NCBI RefSeq assembly: GCF_023920705.1
Contig: NZ_CP094657.1
Span: 1,240,001-1,304,000 of the forward strand
Direction: 5' to 3'
Length of the DNA stretch: 64,000 bases
From: Acinetobacter sp. XS-4
GTDB lineage: Bacteria > Pseudomonadota > Gammaproteobacteria > Pseudomonadales > Moraxellaceae
Part shown: piece after piece, positions 1 to 8,721 of the stretch
How the letters are laid out: every line of letters starts with the position of its first letter
Position numbering within the stretch: the stretch's first letter is position 1
The notes under the pieces: generated by a model
Told to the model about the DNA's origin: nothing
Databases searched by the model: none
Seen by the model: only the letters and a program-made list of their open reading frames with translations
Translations under genes and position numbers: made by a program

Positions 1-225
1 CCGAATATCGACTTGATCAATGGCTTCTAAGCGACCGGAATATTCTTGCCAATCGGTAATGGTTTTGCTGATGACATTGGAAATATCAACAGTAGCAGCT
101 TGTTGGGCTGTTGTCGGTGCAGCTTTTGCATCGGCATTTTCATGTAAAAACATAAAACTGCCACCCGTTGCCAAAATGGCGACAAAGATGGCAGACAGCG
201 CGAACTGTTTGCGTGAAAATGACAT
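1..225 (-). CDS. adeF: AdeF, RND efflux periplasmic adaptor (5' end only)
   Basis: These are the first 75 residues of a membrane-fusion subunit; the rest lies beyond the left edge. The start MSFSRKQFALSAIF and the segment DWQEYSGRLEAIDQVDIR match my memory of AdeF from the AdeFGH pump of A. baumannii, where AdeF links the inner-membrane pump AdeG to the outer-membrane channel AdeH. Residues 7-27 form a hydrophobic signal/anchor segment. AGGAG sits 6 bases before the ATG. The gene is divergent from adeL, the arrangement known for this locus. Only a fragment is visible, so the call leans partly on that neighbour. Confidence 0.88.
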   Translation of the reverse strand, partial: MSFSRKQFALSAIFVAILATGGSFMFLHENADAKAAPTTAQQAATVDISNVISKTITDWQEYSGRLEAIDQVDIR

Positions 226-331
226 GAGGTGCTCCTAATCATCTGGATACCTGTTTTCAGACTTTTAATTATGGTCCGTATGGGAGAAACAGGGTTTATG
301 GGATGGACGGAGCATAAAAGTTTGTCAATCA

Positions 332-365
332 CGAATAAATATATTAAATTCGATAACACTATTCG
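332..365. promoter_or_regulatory. candidate LysR-type operator between adeL and adeF
   Basis: CGAAT (332-336) and ATTCG (348-352) form an inverted repeat with 11 bases between the arms, which fits the T-N11-A core that LysR-type regulators bind. A further ATTCG lies at 361-365. The position between the two divergent genes suits AdeL control of both. This is inference from motif and place. Confidence 0.4.
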
Positions 366-426
366 TATTTTTATAACAATTGATGTGTTTGAATGAAAAA
401 ATGCATTGACTGATAGGAGTGTGCGT

Positions 427-1455
427 GTGGATCTATTTCATGCCATGAAAGTATTTAACAAAGTTGTCGAAACAAATAGTTTCAGTTTAGCGGCTGATAG
501 CTTAGGCCTACCGCGTGCTTCAGTGACTACAACCATTCAGGGTTTAGAGAGACATTTACAAGTTCGTTTATTGAACCGAACTACCCGTAAACTCAGTTTG
601 ACGCCAGATGGTGCTGTTTATTATGAACGTACTGCGCGAATTTTAGCCGATGTCGAAGACGTTGAATCGACTTTTCATGATTCGGAACGTGGACCACGAG
701 GTCGACTACGTATTGATGTTAAAGCTTCAATTGGACGACTCATCCTTATTCCAATGCTTTGTGATTTTCATGCCAAATATCCTGATATTGATTTGGTGAT
801 TGGAATGAGTGATCGGCCGGTAGATCTGGTGCAAGATGCGGTCGACTGTGTCATTCGTATTGGTCAGTTGAAAGATTCAAGTTTGGTTGCTCGTCGTATT
901 GGAACAATTCAGTGTGTGACGGTTGCTGCACCTCGTTACTTGGCGGAACATGGTGAACCGAAAGTCATCGATGATTTAAAAAAACATCAGGTTGTGCATT
1001 ATTTTAATAGTCGTACCGGACGCAATATCGACTGGGATTTTATGGTTGATGGTGAGATTCATAGTGTTGGCGTGAAAGGTCGTGTTTCTGTCAACGATGG
1101 TGATTCATATATTGATTTGGCAGTACAAGGATTTGGCCTAATTCAATGTCCATATTATATGGTAGCGAAACATCTGGAAGATGGCACACTCAAGGAAGTA
1201 CTTACTGAATGGTTGCCAGCACCAATGCCAATATCAGTTGTATATCTACAAAACCGTCATTTATCACCTAAAGTTCGTGTGTTTGTTGATTGGGTCGCTG
1301 AATTATTTGCAGGTTGTCAATTGTTGAGCGGTTGCTCAATGCTATGGGATCAGAAATGTGAATTTGCTAGTGCCAAAGAACATAACCATGAATATACCAT
1401 TCGGACATTGGTTGAAAATGAAAATATGGCAGAAGCCTATACACTCAAAAATTAG
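427..1455 (+). CDS. adeL: AdeL, LysR-type regulator of the AdeFGH pump
   Basis: This is a LysR-family transcription regulator. The N-terminal winged helix-turn-helix (about residues 4-62, with SLAADSLGLPRASVTTTIQ as the recognition region) is followed by a periplasmic-binding-like effector domain (about 90-290). The frame is open from a TTG at 406, but AGGAG at 415-419 sits 7 bases before the GTG at 427, which I take as the start (342 residues). It is divergent from adeF, as known for adeL. The tail after about residue 295 (CQLLSGCSMLWDQKCEF) extends past the usual LysR fold. Changes in AdeL are known to raise AdeFGH expression; whether this copy is wild type cannot be told from sequence alone. 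Confidence 0.9.
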   Translation: MDLFHAMKVFNKVVETNSFSLAADSLGLPRASVTTTIQGLERHLQVRLLNRTTRKLSLTPDGAVYYERTARILADVEDVESTFHDSERGPRGRLRIDVKASIGRLILIPMLCDFHAKYPDIDLVIGMSDRPVDLVQDAVDCVIRIGQLKDSSLVARRIGTIQCVTVAAPRYLAEHGEPKVIDDLKKHQVVHYFNSRTGRNIDWDFMVDGEIHSVGVKGRVSVNDGDSYIDLAVQGFGLIQCPYYMVAKHLEDGTLKEVLTEWLPAPMPISVVYLQNRHLSPKVRVFVDWVAELFAGCQLLSGCSMLWDQKCEFASAKEHNHEYTIRTLVENENMAEAYTLKN

Positions 1456-1630
1456 CCTTGGAGTTTGAGTGATTTTTCAACATTTAATCAGTTAACACAA
1501 TCCATTGTTTTGACATCTTCATAAATCCTTAACTTACTGGTATAGAAATTGCAATTATTTCGGCAGAAGAGTAATTTAGAAATACTCAAATTTTTATCAC
1601 CTTATTTGGATTTTAAGGAGAAGCTTCAAG

Positions 1631-2416
1631 ATGGCAAGCTTTATGAAAAAAATGTTCGTTTCAACAACCTTAGTTTTGGCTGCTGTTGCAACGAATGTAC
1701 AAGCAAAGGATTGGAAGGTGATTCGTTTTGGTACTGAGTCCTCTTATGCACCGTTTGAATATAAAACACCGGATGGCAAGTTAACTGGTTTTGACGTTGA
1801 TTTGGGTAATGCCATTTGTGCAAAACTCAAAGCCAAGTGTGTTTGGGTTGAAAACTCTTTTGATGGAATGATTCCAGCACTTAAAGCGAAAAAGTTTGAT
1901 GGCATTCTTTCATCAATGACAGTGACTGATGAACGTGCGAAACAAATTTTGTTTAGTAACAAAATCTATAATACGCCAACGCGTATGGTTGCAAAAAAAG
2001 GCTCACCGTTATTACCGACAGCTGCATCATTGAAAGGTAAGCGTGTAGGGGTACAACAGGGCACAATTCAAGAAACTTATGCTAAAGCTTATTGGGCACC
2101 AAAAGGTGTGGGCATTGTTCCTTATCCAACTCAAGACTTGATTTACCAAGACATGATGTCTGGTCGTTTAGATGCAACTTTACAAGATGCAATCATGGTT
2201 GATGGTGCTTTCTTAAAACAACCAAAAGGCAAAAACTTTACTTTTGTCGGCAGCAATGTGGTTGATACAAAAACACTGGGTGTAGGCGCAGCGATTGGTT
2301 TACGCAAAGAAGATGCAGATTTGAAAGCGAATATTGATAAAGCGCTCGCAGCAATCATTGCGGATGGAACATATAAGAAACTCGAGAAAAAATATTTCTC
2401 CTTTAACATTTACTAA
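1631..2416 (+). CDS. basic amino-acid ABC transporter, periplasmic binding protein
   Basis: This is a solute-binding protein of the polar amino-acid family (HisJ/ArtI/ArgT type, SBP_bac_3). It has a signal peptide with likely cleavage after residue 25 (NVQA/KDW), the GTESSYAPFEYK ligand-pocket start, the FDVDLGNAIC motif and the FDGMIPALKAKKFD segment typical of arginine, lysine, ornithine or histidine binders. AAGGAG sits 10 bases before the ATG. It is the first gene of an operon with two permeases and an ATPase. The exact substrate cannot be read from sequence; arginine/ornithine or histidine/lysine is most likely. Confidence 0.88.
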   Translation: MASFMKKMFVSTTLVLAAVATNVQAKDWKVIRFGTESSYAPFEYKTPDGKLTGFDVDLGNAICAKLKAKCVWVENSFDGMIPALKAKKFDGILSSMTVTDERAKQILFSNKIYNTPTRMVAKKGSPLLPTAASLKGKRVGVQQGTIQETYAKAYWAPKGVGIVPYPTQDLIYQDMMSGRLDATLQDAIMVDGAFLKQPKGKNFTFVGSNVVDTKTLGVGAAIGLRKEDADLKANIDKALAAIIADGTYKKLEKKYFSFNIY

Positions 2417-2424
2417 TGATGTGA

Positions 2425-2451
2425 AAAATGTCGGCTTAGTGCCGACATTTT
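2425..2451 (+). terminator. hairpin between binding-protein and permease genes
   Basis: An 11-bp perfect stem (AAAATGTCGGC with its complement) closes a 5-base loop and ends in TTTT just after the binding-protein stop. A partial terminator or 3' stabiliser here would give more binding protein than permease, a common pattern in ABC operons. Confidence 0.6.
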
Positions 2452-2507
2452 AAAATCTATTCTCATCTCATCAATATTAGATATTGTTTTTAAGGAGAAG
2501 ATGAGTC

Positions 2508-3197
2508 ATGTTTTTATCTGGCTATGGGCCACTCCTTCTCAACGGAACATGGATGACTATACAGCTTGCGCTGTTGTCACTTTTGCTTTCTGTCATTATT
2601 GGCTTAATTGGTGCGAGTTCAAAACTCTCTAATATTAAAGCTTTACGTTATATTGCGACTGCCTATACCACGCTCATTCGTAGTGTGCCTGACTTGGTGA
2701 TTATGCTGCTGTTATTTTATAGCTTGCAGTTAGGTTTGAACCAAATTACTGAAGCACTGCAAATGGACCAGATTGATATCAATCCTTTTGTGGCTGGTGT
2801 GATTACTTTAGCATTCATTTATGGTGCATATTTTACCGAGACCTTTCGTGGTGCATTTCAATCGGTTCCAACGGGTCAAATTGAAGCAGCAATGGCCTAT
2901 GGGATGACCCCTTGGCAGGTTTTTCGGCGTGTATTATTCCCTCAAATGATGCGTTTTGCATTGCCGGGTATTGGTAACAATTGGCAAGTTTTGATTAAGG
3001 CAACTGCACTGGTTTCGATTATTGGCCTAACTGACATTGTAAAAATTACGCAAGATGCGGGTAGAAGTACCATGCAACTATTCTTTTTCAGCATCGTGGC
3101 TGCTGCGATTTATTTGGTCATTACCACCGTGTCAAACCTGATTTTAATGTGGCTTGAGCGTCGTTATTCTGCTGGTGTGAGGAAGGGACAATTATGA
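2508..3197 (+). CDS. amino-acid ABC transporter permease (HisQ/ArtQ type)
   Basis: This is an inner-membrane permease of the polar amino-acid ABC importers, 229 residues, the usual HisQ/ArtQ length. Hydrophobic helices lie at about residues 10-35, 55-75, 98-115, 155-175 and 190-215. The EAA loop that docks the ATPase is visible near residues 125-150 (GQIEAAMAYGMTPWQVFRR). It shares a 4-base overlap with the next permease gene, so the two are translationally coupled. The pair would form the heterodimeric channel fed by the binding protein upstream. Confidence 0.88.
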   Translation: MFLSGYGPLLLNGTWMTIQLALLSLLLSVIIGLIGASSKLSNIKALRYIATAYTTLIRSVPDLVIMLLLFYSLQLGLNQITEALQMDQIDINPFVAGVITLAFIYGAYFTETFRGAFQSVPTGQIEAAMAYGMTPWQVFRRVLFPQMMRFALPGIGNNWQVLIKATALVSIIGLTDIVKITQDAGRSTMQLFFFSIVAAAIYLVITTVSNLILMWLERRYSAGVRKGQL

Positions 3198-3907
3198 TTG
3201 AAATCCTTCAACAGTATTGGCAGGCATACCTTTGGACTGATGGCTTACAAATGACTGGTGTCGCGATGACTGCTTGGTTATTGGTGCTTTCTATTGGTAT
3301 TGGGTTTGTGCTTGCTGTGCCTTTATCACTTGCACGAGTATCTGAAAATCTTTGGTTGCGTGGTCCAGTTTGGTTATTTACCTACGTTTTTCGTGGCACA
3401 CCACTGTACATCCAATTGCTGATTATTTATTCAGGCATTTACAGCTTTGATTACATCCATGAACATCAGACGCTCGATGCATTTTTTCGAGAGGGCATAA
3501 ATTGCACCATTTTGGCATTTGCGCTCAATACTAGTGCATATACGACTGAAATCTTCGCTGGAGCGATTCGTTCTATTCCACATGGCGAGATTGAAGCCGC
3601 CCAAGCTTTTGGCATGTCAAAATGGAAACTCTACACACGTATTATTATTCCGTCGATGTTGCGCCGTGCTTTACCATTTTACGGTAACGAAGTCATTTTG
3701 ATGTTGCATGCGACAACCATTGCATTTACAGCAACTGTTCCAGATATTTTAAAAATTGCGCGTGATGTAAATGCGGCAACCTATGACACCTTCAATGCTT
3801 TTGGGATTGCCGCGGTGTTATATGCGATGCTGGCATTTATTTTGATTTGGATATTTCGTAAGTTGGAAAAACGTTGGTTGGCATTTTTAAAGCCATCGAA
3901 TCATTAG
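3194..3907 (+). CDS. amino-acid ABC transporter permease (HisM/ArtM type)
   Basis: This is the second permease of the amino-acid importer, 237 residues. It carries the family EAA motif (HGEIEAAQAFGMSKWKLYTR, about residues 130-149) and the TFVFRGTP-like segment YVFRGTPLYIQLL near residue 62, typical of HisM. Its ATG overlaps the stop of the preceding permease gene. The ATPase gene follows after 9 bases, all on one strand, so the four genes form one transport unit. Confidence 0.88.
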   Translation: MIEILQQYWQAYLWTDGLQMTGVAMTAWLLVLSIGIGFVLAVPLSLARVSENLWLRGPVWLFTYVFRGTPLYIQLLIIYSGIYSFDYIHEHQTLDAFFREGINCTILAFALNTSAYTTEIFAGAIRSIPHGEIEAAQAFGMSKWKLYTRIIIPSMLRRALPFYGNEVILMLHATTIAFTATVPDILKIARDVNAATYDTFNAFGIAAVLYAMLAFILIWIFRKLEKRWLAFLKPSNH

Positions 3908-3916
3908 GAGACATAA

Positions 3917-4693
3917 ATGGAACACGTTGCAAAACTAGTGATTCGTGATTTACACAAAACATTTGGCGATCATGAAGTACTGAAAGGGATATCACTTGAT
4001 GCAAATGCTGGCGATGTAATTAGTATTATTGGTTCATCTGGTTCAGGTAAAAGTACTTTGCTGCGTTGTATCAACTTTTTGGAGCAACCGAGCAACGGCA
4101 CCATTAAACTCAATGGTGAAAAACTACGCACAGTCTTTGATAAAAAAGGCAATTTAAAAGTTGTTGACTCAAAGCAACTACAAAAAATGCGTACCCAACT
4201 GATGATGGTGTTTCAGCACTTTAATTTATGGTCACACATGACAGTGCTTGAAAATGTCATTGAAGGGCCAATTCATGTGCTTGGGGTGAAGCGTGCTGAA
4301 GCCGAAGAGCGTGCAAGGAAATATCTACGCAAAGTTGGATTGCCTGAAAGTGTTGAAAATAAATATCCAGCTTTTTTATCTGGTGGTCAGCAGCAACGTG
4401 TAGCAATTGCTCGTGCTTTGGCGATGGAGCCTGAAGTCATGTTGTTTGATGAACCAACCAGTGCGCTTGATCCAGAGTTGGTGGGTGAAGTACTAAAAGT
4501 AATGCAGGGCTTGGCTGAAGAAGGACGTACCATGATTGTGGTGACACATGAAATGGGCTTTGCACGTCATGTGTCTAATCAGGTGATTTTCTTGCATCAA
4601 GGGAAAATTGAGGAGCAGGGCCATCCTGATGAAGTACTCAACAATCCAAAAAGTGAGCGTTTAAAGCAATTTTTGACGGGCAGTTTAAAATAA
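3917..4693 (+). CDS. amino-acid ABC transporter ATP-binding protein (HisP type)
   Basis: This ATPase powers the polar amino-acid importer. Walker A is GSSGSGKST (residues 39-47), the signature is LSGGQQQR, Walker B is [13 protein letters not shown] and the switch histidine lies in VVTHEMGF. The segment between Walker A and the Q-loop is long and carries [20 protein letters not shown], as in E. coli HisP. That favours a histidine/lysine/arginine/ornithine system over the shorter GlnQ type. It is the last gene of the operon and a long-stem terminator follows. Confidence 0.9.
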   Translation: MEHVAKLVIRDLHKTFGDHEVLKGISLDANAGDVISIIGSSGSGKSTLLRCINFLEQPSNGTIKLNGEKLRTVFDKKGNLKVVDSKQLQKMRTQLMMVFQHFNLWSHMTVLENVIEGPIHVLGVKRAEAEERARKYLRKVGLPESVENKYPAFLSGGQQQRVAIARALAMEPEVMLFDEPTSALDPELVGEVLKVMQGLAEEGRTMIVVTHEMGFARHVSNQVIFLHQGKIEEQGHPDEVLNNPKSERLKQFLTGSLK

Positions 4694-4702
4694 GTTGTAC
4701 AT

Positions 4703-4757
4703 ACCGAGTAAGGTGAAGTTTTTGATAAAAGGATCCTCATCTTATTCGGTTGCTTTC
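4703..4757 (+). terminator. terminator after the amino-acid ABC operon
   Basis: A 14-bp stem, ACCGAGTAAGGTGA (4703-4716) with TCATCTTATTCGGT (4737-4750), includes two G-T wobbles and a 20-base loop. It is followed by TGCTTTC and lies between convergent genes. Confidence 0.5.
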
Positions 4758-4767
4758 TAATTATAAT

Positions 4768-5097
4768 TTATAGATGGGTGTTTTTAGAAAACACATTAAT
4801 AATGATAATACCTGCAATCATTAAAGTAAGACCAATACAGGCCGCCAAATCTAAATGCTGTTTGTAAAATATCCAGCCAATTGCAGAAATTAAAATAATA
4901 CCCGCGCCTGACCAAATGGCATATGCAATTCCGATCGGAATCGTTTTTAATGTCAGGGACAGTAAATAAAAAGCAATTGCATAACCCACAACCGTAATGA
5001 TGGATGGAATGGGAACAGTAAAACCTTGAGATGCTTTTAAAGCTGAAGTTGCAATGACTTCACAAACAATGGCAATTGCTAAATAAAGATAAGACAT
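4768..5097 (-). CDS. abeS: AbeS, small multidrug resistance efflux protein
   Basis: This is a 109-residue SMR-family proton antiporter with four predicted helices (about residues 2-20, 33-52, 58-79, 84-103). The essential membrane glutamate is E14 (AIVCEVIATSALK), and the signatures GIAYAIWSGAG and LASLCEVIG-like start are as in EmrE. Length and sequence match my memory of A. baumannii AbeS, a dimeric pump for dyes, detergents and some antibiotics. It is transcribed alone, convergent with the ABC operon. Confidence 0.88.
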   Translation of the reverse strand: MSYLYLAIAIVCEVIATSALKASQGFTVPIPSIITVVGYAIAFYLLSLTLKTIPIGIAYAIWSGAGIILISAIGWIFYKQHLDLAACIGLTLMIAGIIIINVFSKNTHL

Positions 5098-5344
5098 GGG
5101 AAGCCGCGCCAGGATGAGTTTTAATCAATCTATATGAAATGTTGAAATGGTTTAGCAGTTTTAACGATTGTTTAATTTTTTGGTACAAAATGACCAGTAA
5201 ATCAAACTGAACTGATAAATTGATTTTATCACTAGCAAAGCGTTCTCAGCTATGTATTCATTTATTTAATATTTTGTTTGCATGGTTATTTAAGAGGATC
5301 TGCAACTTTAGCCTGATCCTCCATAGACTTTTTTAAAAGATAAA

Positions 5345-5596
5345 TTAGCTGAGTAAATTTAGTCCCTTAAATTTCTCTAGCAGTTGATCTTGGTTTTCAA
5401 TATGGGCCGGATCTTGTTTAATACAATCAATTGGACAAACTGCTTTACATGTTGGCGCATCGTAAAAGCCTACACATTCGGTACAACGAAGTGGATCAAT
5501 TTCATAAACTTTGTTCCCTTCAAAAATAGCGAGGTTCGGGCATTCCGGTAAGCACATATCACAATTGATGCAGTCACTCGTAATCAAAAGTGCCAT
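5345..5596 (-). CDS. yfhL: YfhL-family 2x[4Fe-4S] ferredoxin
   Basis: This 83-residue ferredoxin carries two cluster motifs: CINCDMCLPECP near the start, and CTECVGFYDAPTCKAVCP, whose extended Cys spacing is typical of the YfhL/Alvin-type family. It sits 11 bases downstream of trhP on the same strand and is almost surely co-transcribed. In E. coli, yfhL has been linked genetically to RNA C5-hydroxylation by U32-family enzymes (from memory), so it may supply electrons or cluster chemistry to TrhP. That role is inference from linkage here. Confidence 0.85.
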   Translation of the reverse strand: MALLITSDCINCDMCLPECPNLAIFEGNKVYEIDPLRCTECVGFYDAPTCKAVCPIDCIKQDPAHIENQDQLLEKFKGLNLLS

Positions 5597-5607
5597 GTTT
5601 AACTCGC

Positions 5608-6969
5608 TTAATAAGCCAATGTAGAGGCAGTAATATTTTCTTTCGCATGCGGCAAATTGCGTACGAGTAGGGCATAACTGATATCAATATTTTGTGAGAG
5701 TAGAATTTCAACGAAATGCCCTGAACCTTTAGCATCTGTAATTGGGTTACCTTTAAAATCGCGCATTTCGGTTAAGGTAAAGGTGATATTGCCTTGCGGT
5801 GTCATGAGCTCAAGTGAGTCGCCAACCACAAAACGGTTTTTAACCTCAATGCGAATATAATCACCGTGACGTTCTAAAACCTCTCCACAAAATTGTTGGT
5901 AGTCAAAATGTGATGAACCATCAGCATAGTTTTGATATTCACTGTGCACATGACGTCTTAAAAAGCCTTCGGTGTAACCACGGTTTGCCAAACCTTCAAG
6001 TTGGGTTATTAAGCTTGGGTCAAATGGTTTACCTGCTAAAGCATCATCAATCGCTTTTCGATAAATTTGGGCGGTGCGGGCACAGTAAAAATACGATTTA
6101 GTACGACCTTCAATTTTCAGTGAGGCAATGCCCATTTTGGTTAAACGATCTACATGTTGTACAGCACGTAAATCTTTGGAGTTCATAAAATAAGTACCGT
6201 GTTCATCTTCTTCAGCAGCAAACATTTCTTCATCATTGCGTTGTACAAGCAAAGTTTGAGCTGAAGTTGTCTCTGATTGTGCTGATGAGTAGCAAGATTT
6301 TTCTGAGGTGTTGAGCTGAGTGACTGGAATCACATCGCCGTTTGCATCTTCTTGGGCTTTATGCAGTTTATAATCCCAACGGCACGCATTGGTACATGCA
6401 CCTTGGTTGGCATCACGTTTGTTCATATAACCAGAAAGTAGGCAACGGCCTGAGTAGGCCATGCATAGTGCGCCATGTACAAAAACTTCGAGTTCAATAT
6501 CTGGCACATGTTGCTGGATTTCTTCTATTTCTTCTAAAGACAACTCACGCGATAAAATCACACGGCTTAGACCATAATCTTTCCAGAATTTAACGGTTGC
6601 CCAGTTAATGGCATTGGCTTGAACCGATAGATGAATTTGGACTTCTGGGAAATGCTCACGCACCATCATGATTAAGCCTGGGTCAGACATAATGAGAGCA
6701 TCTGGCTGCATAGCCACAATCGGCTCAAGATCACGAATAAAGTTTTTTAATTTACTGTTATGTGGCTGAATGTTAACCACCACATAAAACTTTTTGCCCA
6801 AAGCATGGGCTTCATCAATTCCAATTTTTAAATTGTCATGATCAAAAGCATTATTACGCACACGTAAACTGTAACGTGGTTGGCCTGCATATACGGCATC
6901 TGCACCGTAGGCAAATGCATAGCGCATGTTTTTAAGTGAACCTGCGGGAGAGAGGAGTTCAGTCTTCAT
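5608..6969 (-). CDS. trhP: TrhP (YegQ), tRNA 5-hydroxyuridine synthase, peptidase U32 family
   Basis: This U32-family protein is expected to hydroxylate U34 of tRNAs using prephenate and an iron-sulfur cluster. From the ATG at 6969 it has 453 residues, the length of E. coli YegQ. The start MKTELLSPAGSLKNMRYAF and the cysteine cluster ALCMAYSGRCLLSGY ... CTNACRW are diagnostic. The frame is open for 20 codons further upstream (to 7029), but that extension (MNPKCGINKIKPYIF...) does not look like the family. No clear ribosome site precedes the start chosen. It is followed by yfhL. Confidence 0.88.
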   Translation of the reverse strand: MKTELLSPAGSLKNMRYAFAYGADAVYAGQPRYSLRVRNNAFDHDNLKIGIDEAHALGKKFYVVVNIQPHNSKLKNFIRDLEPIVAMQPDALIMSDPGLIMMVREHFPEVQIHLSVQANAINWATVKFWKDYGLSRVILSRELSLEEIEEIQQHVPDIELEVFVHGALCMAYSGRCLLSGYMNKRDANQGACTNACRWDYKLHKAQEDANGDVIPVTQLNTSEKSCYSSAQSETTSAQTLLVQRNDEEMFAAEEDEHGTYFMNSKDLRAVQHVDRLTKMGIASLKIEGRTKSYFYCARTAQIYRKAIDDALAGKPFDPSLITQLEGLANRGYTEGFLRRHVHSEYQNYADGSSHFDYQQFCGEVLERHGDYIRIEVKNRFVVGDSLELMTPQGNITFTLTEMRDFKGNPITDAKGSGHFVEILLSQNIDISYALLVRNLPHAKENITASTLAY

Positions 6970-7025
6970 AAAATAAAAGGCATAAAAAATATATGGTTTT
7001 ATTTTATTAATTCCACATTTTGGAT

Positions 7026-8486
7026 TCAACCTACTGAATTAGTAGGGATTTGACTTATATCTTTTTGTGCGGGTAGCATATTTTTTGCTAATTCTCCTAA
7101 GCGCATCAAAGCATTTAACATTTTAGGGTTTAACTCAAAACATGCTGCTATGCGTAAACAATGACTAAAACGTTTATCAGCCGAACATAAAATTCCTGGC
7201 ATACATAAGATTTTTTCGTCCATTGCTTGGTGAAATAGTTCTAATGTGTCTATCGATTCAGGCAGCTCTAGCCATAAAATAAATCCTGCTTGTGGGCGAC
7301 TGACTCGAGTACCGAGTGGAAAATAACGACAAATATAAGATTTGATGGTATCAATTTGTTGTTGATAGCGTTTTTTGAGCTGACGTAAATGCAGATCATA
7401 ACCACCATTTTCTAAGAAAAGTCCTAACGTTTCTGTGAGCAAAGCTGGCTCGGCAACGGTTGTCGTAAATTTAAGTTGCTGCACAATATTACGAAAGCGC
7501 CCAGCTTCTAACCAGCCAATTCGATAGTCGGGTGCTACAGTTTTAGTATAGCTACCACATACCAATACCCACCCATTTTGGTCAAATGCCTTCACATTGG
7601 GTAAGAGTGGTTCAGTGAGTTGCAATTCGGCGTACATCGCATCTTCAATGACGGGAACCTGAAATTGATTAGCTAGCTCTGCCAAACGGCGGCGGTTGCT
7701 TTCAGGCATGCTAAAACCGAGAGGATTGTGTCCTGTTGGAATGGTTAATATGGCTTGTACACTTTTAGACTTTAAGAGTTCTTCAAGAGCATCTAGGCAC
7801 ATACCTGTATGCGGTGAAGTCGGCACTTCTACAATTTTTCGGCCTAAATTATGAAGAAGCGGGTACAGATTGTGAAATGTAGGGATCTCAAGTGCAATGC
7901 TGTCACCCGCTTGAGTTGTTGCCATAATCGCGAGACTTAAAGCCTCCATTGTGCCATGAGTGAGTACAATATCATCTGCTGAAAGAAACATGCAGAGTTG
8001 TAAGCCTCGCCTAGCAATTTGAGTACGTAAACGTATAGAGCCGGGCGGTAAAGTATAGCTTTTAAAAATATCTGGTTGTGTCCGTAAAACTTGAGCAGTT
8101 AAACGTTTTAAGCGTTCAATTGGGTAGAAATTTTCACCAGAAGGACAAGCTAAAGCCAAATTGATATAGGCTGGGTCCATTTGCTTTTTAACGATTTGTG
8201 CGAGAAAACAACTAATGCCTGAAAGTGATACTTTTTCTTCACTTACATAACGCTCTTCGAGTTCTAGTAAGTTTGAAGGTGCATGACAAACATAGTAACC
8301 AGACTGTGGGCGAACAGAAATTAAACCTTGGTCTTCAAGCTGACGATAAGCTTCTTTTACGGTGTTAATACTGACCTGATAATGATTTGCGCAGTCTCGG
8401 ATTGATGGTAAGCGTGAACCAATAGGTTGCCTTCCATTCTGAATTTGAAGGGCTAGGTCATCACTCACTTTTTTATATTTGTACAT
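7026..8486 (-). CDS. MocR-type GntR regulator with aminotransferase domain
   Basis: This 486-residue fusion has a GntR winged helix at residues 1-68 (GSRLPSIRDCANHYQVSINTVKEAYRQL) and a class-I aminotransferase-like domain from about 110 to 470. The PLP-binding lysine is K315 (GSYTKTVAPDYRIGW), with D282 in VIEDAMY and N254 in GHNPLG. MocR proteins usually sense PLP or an amino compound and often control a divergent gene. Here that is the PhzF-family gene 235 bases away. It lies upstream of trhP on the same strand but with a separate reading context. The ligand is unknown. Confidence 0.85.
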   Translation of the reverse strand: MYKYKKVSDDLALQIQNGRQPIGSRLPSIRDCANHYQVSINTVKEAYRQLEDQGLISVRPQSGYYVCHAPSNLLELEERYVSEEKVSLSGISCFLAQIVKKQMDPAYINLALACPSGENFYPIERLKRLTAQVLRTQPDIFKSYTLPPGSIRLRTQIARRGLQLCMFLSADDIVLTHGTMEALSLAIMATTQAGDSIALEIPTFHNLYPLLHNLGRKIVEVPTSPHTGMCLDALEELLKSKSVQAILTIPTGHNPLGFSMPESNRRRLAELANQFQVPVIEDAMYAELQLTEPLLPNVKAFDQNGWVLVCGSYTKTVAPDYRIGWLEAGRFRNIVQQLKFTTTVAEPALLTETLGLFLENGGYDLHLRQLKKRYQQQIDTIKSYICRYFPLGTRVSRPQAGFILWLELPESIDTLELFHQAMDEKILCMPGILCSADKRFSHCLRIAACFELNPKMLNALMRLGELAKNMLPAQKDISQIPTNSVG

Positions 8487-8721
8487 ATCAATTCATTAAA
8501 AAGCCAAAGCAATGGATACACTTTAGAGTGATCTTTTATTTAACTCAAATATTGTGATTACTTTTGATTAGTCCATTTAACGCAAATCTAAACTAAAAAC
8601 TGTGTCTATTATTTTTCATATTAACTGGTACTGTGACCATTAAAAATAAATCAGTAAGATCAAAAAATGGTAAGGACTCAAAAGCCATATTTTTAAATTT
8701 TAAAATCAGTAGGAGTGGTCT

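Noticed and set aside
1549..1737. 62-codon frame overlapping the binding-protein start
   Set aside because: It is out of frame with a clear secreted protein that has its own ribosome site, and shows no family pattern.
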